This document shows positions 60,445-64,000 of a stretch of DNA of 64,000 nt, piece after piece. The stretch is from Arthrobacter sp. SLBN-122 (GTDB lineage: Bacteria; Actinomycetota; Actinomycetes; Actinomycetales; Micrococcaceae), in the NCBI RefSeq assembly GCF_006715165.1, contig NZ_VFMS01000001.1, forward strand, positions 496,001 through 560,000, in the 5' to 3' direction. How positions within the stretch are numbered: position 1 is the first letter of the stretch; each line of letters starts with the position of its first letter. The position numbers were made by a program, and so were the translations under genes. The notes below the pieces were generated by a model. That model searched no databases. It was not told the DNA's origin and saw nothing but the letters and a program-made list of their open reading frames with translations.

Positions 60445-60819
60445 GTGAAACACGACTCGGAACGCGGTGCAGCCGCCGTTGAATTCGCGATCCTGCTGCC
60501 CCTTCTTTTAATGCTAGTTCTGGGAACCATAGAATTCGGCCGGGCCTACAATGCCCAGATCACCCTTACCAATGCAGCCCGTGACGGTGTAAGGGTCATG
60601 GCAATCAACAACAACCCGTCCGCAGCCGCAACCGCCGTTCAAAGCGCTGCTGCGTCGGTCAGCTCAACCATTCCCTCCTCCGCGGTCACGGTGAGCCCAA
60701 CCTCGTGCACCGCGGGTATCCAGGTGACTGTCACCGTGAAGTACACGCTCTCCACCATCACCGGAATCGCCGGTCCGTTCCCCATGACTGGAAAGGGAGT
60801 CATGCTATGCGGAGGTTGA
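60445..60819 (+). CDS. tadE: TadE-like minor pilin, Tad locus 2
   Basis: A protein of 124 residues starting KHDSERGAAAVEFAILLPLLLMLVLGTIEF, parallel to the locus 1 copy. It keeps two cysteines in matching places (TSCTAG and MLCGG). The GTG start follows AGGAGG with 8-nt spacing. It overlaps the next gene by 13 bp, the same overlap length as in locus 1. Confidence 0.9.
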   Translation: MKHDSERGAAAVEFAILLPLLLMLVLGTIEFGRAYNAQITLTNAARDGVRVMAINNNPSAAATAVQSAAASVSSTIPSSAVTVSPTSCTAGIQVTVTVKYTLSTITGIAGPFPMTGKGVMLCGG

Positions 60820-61877
60820 CAACCTTGGGTAGACCGCAGGGGAAAACCAGCGAGCGCGGCGCCATTTCAGTCATTGTTGCCATCATGCTGGTGGTCTTGC
60901 TTGGCTCCGCTGCCATTGCTGTCGATGTCGGCGTCATCTACTCCGAACGTGCACAGCTGCAGAGTGGCGCAGACTCTTCAGCCATTGCGCTGGCGCAGAA
61001 GTGCGCGCGCAGCATTACCGATTCCCTATGCTCAACAACATCAACACTTGCCGCAAACCTGGCAAACCAGAACGCTCTGGATGGTAAAAGCAACGTCTAC
61101 AACATCCAGCTGGAGAAGACCGCCCGTACAGTTTCGGTCATCACGACTGCGAAGGGCACCGGCGCGCCAGACAACTCCGTTTCGCTATTTTTTGCAAACG
61201 CTCTCGGGGTTCCGTCGAAAGAGGTCGGCGCCAAGTCGTCTGCTGTCTGGGGCAGCCCCATTAAGGGGCCCACCGCTTTTCCACTCGCTTTTTCGATTTG
61301 CCAAGTCCAGAACATGGTGGACCACGGCCTGCAGGTCCTTCAAAACAAGGACAGTAAATCCGCGAACCCCGGCTGCACCCTTCCCTCTGGGGGGACAGTG
61401 CCGGGAGGCTTCGGCTGGCTAGCCCAGGACACCGGCAAGTGCGGCGCCAGTATCGATTTGAGCATCGACAAAGGCGGCAGCGACCCAACAAGTACCAAAA
61501 CGGGCAACAGCGCCCCTAGCAACTGCGAAGGCACACTCAATGGCTGGGCCGCCGATATCACGGCCGGGCGCAAAGTTATCGTTCTCCTCCCGGTTTTCGA
61601 CAAAGTCACTGGCACTGGCGCTGGCGCAATTTACCACCTCACGGCTTTCGCCGCCTTCAATGTCGTCGGCTGGAAGTTCAGCGGGCAGGACAACACCACC
61701 CCCTACTCGTTCAGCAACACCGCACCGAAAGGGTCGGGCTCCGCTGCTACTGCTACATGCACAGGAGATTGTCGCGGCATCATCGGAGAATTCGTGACGT
61801 ACGTCTCGCTTGTCGATGGCTACACACTCGGCCCCGTTAGTCCTTACGGCGCCACCATCGTTCGCCTCTCGCTCTGA
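60807..61877 (+). CDS. TadG-like Tad-domain pilus protein, locus 2
   Basis: A protein of 356 residues and paralogue of the locus 1 copy. The Tad domain is SERGAISVIVAIMLVVLLGSAAIAVDVGVIYSE, followed by SGADSSAIALAQKCA. Shared distal segments include FPLAFSICQV, PGGFGWLAQ, GRKVIVLLPVFDKVTGTG and LTAFAAFNVVGWK. GGGAG lies upstream of the ATG. Confidence 0.87.
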   Translation: MRRLTTLGRPQGKTSERGAISVIVAIMLVVLLGSAAIAVDVGVIYSERAQLQSGADSSAIALAQKCARSITDSLCSTTSTLAANLANQNALDGKSNVYNIQLEKTARTVSVITTAKGTGAPDNSVSLFFANALGVPSKEVGAKSSAVWGSPIKGPTAFPLAFSICQVQNMVDHGLQVLQNKDSKSANPGCTLPSGGTVPGGFGWLAQDTGKCGASIDLSIDKGGSDPTSTKTGNSAPSNCEGTLNGWAADITAGRKVIVLLPVFDKVTGTGAGAIYHLTAFAAFNVVGWKFSGQDNTTPYSFSNTAPKGSGSAATATCTGDCRGIIGEFVTYVSLVDGYTLGPVSPYGATIVRLSL

Positions 61878-61902
61878 TCCACCCAACACCACGGAGTTCA
61901 AC

Positions 61903-62658
61903 GTGAAGTCTCGCCTGCTCGCCGGTACCGCGGCCGTCGCCCTGGCGCTTGTGGGAGCCATCCTCATCATCTTCTATGCGCAGGGAGCCGACCAGAGGGC
62001 AATGGCCAGCACCAACCCTAAAAAGGTGCTGGTTGTCCAAAAAGCCATTCCAGCCGGAACACCGGTGAACGACATGGCAGCGTCACTCGTTATCGAGGAC
62101 GTCCCCGGGGCAGGCGTTGCAGCATCAACCCTCACTTCTCTTGACGGCAAGGCAGGAAGGGTTGCCGCCGTGGACCTCGTCCCCGGGGAACAACTCCTTG
62201 CCGAACGTCTGATCGACCCGAAGGACGTCAAAGCCCAGGGCGCGGTCGAGATCCCTAAGGGCCTGCAGGAAGTCACCTTCGAACTTGAACCCAAGCGCGT
62301 AGTGGGCGGCCGGATCGAAGCTGGCGACCACATAGGCATTGGCTTTAGCTTCGCAGTCGGTGCAGATAAGACCAAAACAAGCGAGGCCACCACGCAGCTC
62401 ACCCTCCGCAAGGTCCTGGTCACCGCCGTCCAGCGGGCCCCCCAGGCAACGGCAACAACAAAGCCCACGGACGGCGCCAACCCTCAGGACACCACCCTCC
62501 CTACGGGATCGTTCATGGTCACCGTTGCCGTGAACGACATCGACGCCACAAAGATCATCTACTCCTCGAACAACGGCGATCTCTGGCTCACCAAGGAACC
62601 CCTGGACGCCCAGGACAACGGCGGCTTCATCGCCAGGAAGGACACGGTGTACAAGTGA
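61903..62658 (+). CDS. cpaB: CpaB/RcpC pilus assembly protein, locus 2
   Basis: A protein of 251 residues with the same plan as the locus 1 copy: membrane helix (LLAGTAAVALALVGAILIIFYAQG) and SAF domain (VLVVQKAIPAGTPVNDMAAS, DLVPGEQLLAERLIDP). GTG 61903 is preceded by CGGAG. It overlaps cpaE by four bases. Confidence 0.9.
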   Translation: MKSRLLAGTAAVALALVGAILIIFYAQGADQRAMASTNPKKVLVVQKAIPAGTPVNDMAASLVIEDVPGAGVAASTLTSLDGKAGRVAAVDLVPGEQLLAERLIDPKDVKAQGAVEIPKGLQEVTFELEPKRVVGGRIEAGDHIGIGFSFAVGADKTKTSEATTQLTLRKVLVTAVQRAPQATATTKPTDGANPQDTTLPTGSFMVTVAVNDIDATKIIYSSNNGDLWLTKEPLDAQDNGGFIARKDTVYK

Positions 62659-63851
62659 GCCGCTTCGTCCTACTCTCCCCCAACGGCGACTTCGACCAGA
62701 AGCTGCGCGCCGCCGTCGCCCACGGCCTGCGCGGCACCGTCCAGACCATCGCGAGTGACATCCTCCCCGCTGGCCCGGCGGAACTGTTCTCCCTCCTCAA
62801 CCAGGAACAGCCGGAGGTCCTCATCATCGGTCCCGACGTTCCTTATGAAGAGGCCCTCAGGTTCGCCAAGGTCTTCGACGTCCAACTCCCCGGCCTCAGC
62901 CTGGTCCTGGTCAGCGACGTTGACCCCGGAGGCTTGCTGCAAGCCATGCGCGCCGGCATTCGCGATATCCTCAGCCCGCAGGCAGACGCCGCGGAAATCA
63001 GGGTGCTGCTCGAACGCGCCTGCCAGTCCTTCGCCACCCGCCACCGCGGCCCCGAGGCACACCAACCCGAGAACGGCAGCAAGGGCCTGGTCATCGGTGT
63101 CTTCTCCCCCAAGGGCGGCGTGGGCAAAACCACCTTGGCCACCAACATCGCCATCGGCCTGGGCCAGATCGCGCCCATGAGCGTGGTCATCGTGGACCTT
63201 GACCTGCAGTTCGGGGACGTCGCCTCCGGCCTGTACCTCAACCCGGAGCACACGGTCACGGACGCCGTCACCCCAGCCGCGGCCCAGGACTCGCTGGTCC
63301 TCAAGGCCTTCCTCACCGTGCACCCCGCCGGCATCTACGCCCTGTGCGCCCCGCCCAACCCAGTGGACGCGGACCACATCACCCCGGACCAGATCACCCG
63401 CCTGCTGGAACAGCTCGCGCAGGAATTCCAGTACGTGGTGCTGGACACCGCCCCCGGCATGCCGGAAATCGGCCTCGCTGCCATGGAGCAGTGCACCGAC
63501 GTGGTCTGGGTCAGCGCCATGGACATCCCCAGCCTCCGCGGCCTCCGCTCCGGCCTCGAAGTCCTCCGCCAGCTGGACATCATGCCCGAATCCCGGCACG
63601 TGGTCCTGAACATGGCCGACGCCAAGGCCGGCCTGAACGTCCAGGACGTCGAATCCACCATCGGCGCGCCCGTGGACGTCAGCGTCCCCCGCTCCCGCGC
63701 CGTGGCACTGTCCACCAACCGCGGCATCCCCGTCCTCCAGGAATCTCGAAAAGACCCCGCCGTCAAAAGCCTCCGCCAGCTCGTGGAGCGCTTCAACCCG
63801 GCCTGGCGCGCCCAGGCACAGCGAAAGCTTCACCGAAGGGTAGTCATCTGA
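62655..63851 (+). CDS. cpaE: CpaE/TadZ-like P-loop ATPase, locus 2
   Basis: A protein of 398 residues, collinear with the locus 1 CpaE (399). The receiver-like N-terminus includes LLQAMRAGIRDILSPQAD, the ATPase loop is SPKGGVGKTTLATNIAIGLG, and it ends KLHRRVVI (KLHRRMVIS in locus 1). Its codons are far richer in G/C at third positions than those of the locus 1 copy. Confidence 0.93.
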   Translation: MSRFVLLSPNGDFDQKLRAAVAHGLRGTVQTIASDILPAGPAELFSLLNQEQPEVLIIGPDVPYEEALRFAKVFDVQLPGLSLVLVSDVDPGGLLQAMRAGIRDILSPQADAAEIRVLLERACQSFATRHRGPEAHQPENGSKGLVIGVFSPKGGVGKTTLATNIAIGLGQIAPMSVVIVDLDLQFGDVASGLYLNPEHTVTDAVTPAAAQDSLVLKAFLTVHPAGIYALCAPPNPVDADHITPDQITRLLEQLAQEFQYVVLDTAPGMPEIGLAAMEQCTDVVWVSAMDIPSLRGLRSGLEVLRQLDIMPESRHVVLNMADAKAGLNVQDVESTIGAPVDVSVPRSRAVALSTNRGIPVLQESRKDPAVKSLRQLVERFNPAWRAQAQRKLHRRVVI

Positions 63852-64000
63852 TGAAACTCTCCGAACGCATCAGCGCCGCCCAGGACCGCCACCAGGGAAC
63901 CGGCACTGCACTCCTCGAGCCGCCACGTCCCGCAACGGCGGCTGCCCCGGCCCCCGCGGAAGGTGCTGAGCGGCACCTTACGGCCCCGGCCGCCGTCGTG
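63851..64000 (+). CDS. cpaF: CpaF/TadA secretion ATPase, locus 2, cut by window edge
   Basis: Only the first 50 codons are visible, starting MKLSERISAAQDRHQ, parallel to MSLAERLQAARSG of the locus 1 CpaF. Order and overlap (TGATG with cpaE) support the call; the catalytic domain lies outside the window. The visible part is an Ala/Pro-rich variable N-terminus. Confidence 0.82.
   Translation, partial: MKLSERISAAQDRHQGTGTALLEPPRPATAAAPAPAEGAERHLTAPAAVV

Overview
This 64 kb window looks like chromosome of a high-GC actinobacterium of the Arthrobacter/Pseudarthrobacter type (Micrococcaceae). The signs are the mycothiol glycosyltransferase MshA beside inositol-phosphate synthase, a glgX-treY-treZ trehalose operon, a groESL operon under tandem CIRCE elements, a DUF222/HNH gene of the 13E12 type, many GTG starts and tight four-base gene overlaps. 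Most of the window is housekeeping sequence. I saw no rRNA, tRNA, transposase, prophage or CRISPR array, and no gene-free stretch longer than 300 bases. Genus assignment is inference from gene content.

Layout. 0-9 kb: end of an unrecognised gene, an ABC exporter, a DUF222/HNH nuclease-like gene, guaB, a membrane acyltransferase with an SGNH domain, and a DUF389 membrane protein. 9-19 kb: ATP-dependent DNA ligase, RibD/DHFR-like reductase, groEL and groES, a small membrane protein, a THUMP-like methyltransferase, a shikimate dehydrogenase-like gene, a GH3 lipoprotein and a GCS2-type glutamate-cysteine ligase. 19-23 kb: the compact alr-tsaE-tsaB-rimI-tsaD operon for D-alanine, the tRNA t6A modification and S18 acetylation. 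23-32 kb: a PfkB sugar kinase divergent from a GH4 glycosidase, mshA, fhs, a palindrome-flanked AbiEi/DUF559 gene, ino1 and an aldo/keto reductase. 32-41 kb: glgX-treY-treZ, then acpS-nnrD. 41-51 kb: glmS, coaA, a Tat-type lipoprotein carboxypeptidase, a two-gene island (5'-truncated nitroreductase plus PaaK-like adenylating enzyme), mscL, glmM, two tiny membrane proteins, then rpsI and rplM. 52-64 kb: two adjacent Tad/Flp pilus loci. The first is complete (prepilin peptidase, flp, tadE, tadG-like, cpaB, cpaE, cpaF, tadB, tadC). The second repeats flp-tadE-tadG-cpaB-cpaE-cpaF and runs off the right edge.

How the genes work together. Several modules feed the cell envelope: glmS and glmM make UDP-GlcNAc precursors, alr makes D-alanine, and the GH3 and M15 lipoproteins probably trim or recycle wall material. 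ino1 makes the inositol phosphate that MshA joins to GlcNAc for mycothiol. GlgX, TreY and TreZ turn glycogen into trehalose. tsaB, tsaD and tsaE are three core genes of bacterial t6A synthesis. The Tad genes encode the platform, ATPases, pilins and peptidase of a type IVc pilus.

The most interesting non-housekeeping signals are: (1) three copies of an imperfect palindrome with the same 25-9-25 geometry, two of which bracket the AbiEi/DUF559 nuclease-like gene; (2) an exact 20-bp-periodic GAGTAC array and a separate dyad upstream of the first flp gene; (3) the duplicated Tad locus, whose two copies differ visibly in base composition; (4) the nitroreductase/PaaK-like pair, in which the flavin-site HNSQP motif lies upstream of any usable start codon.
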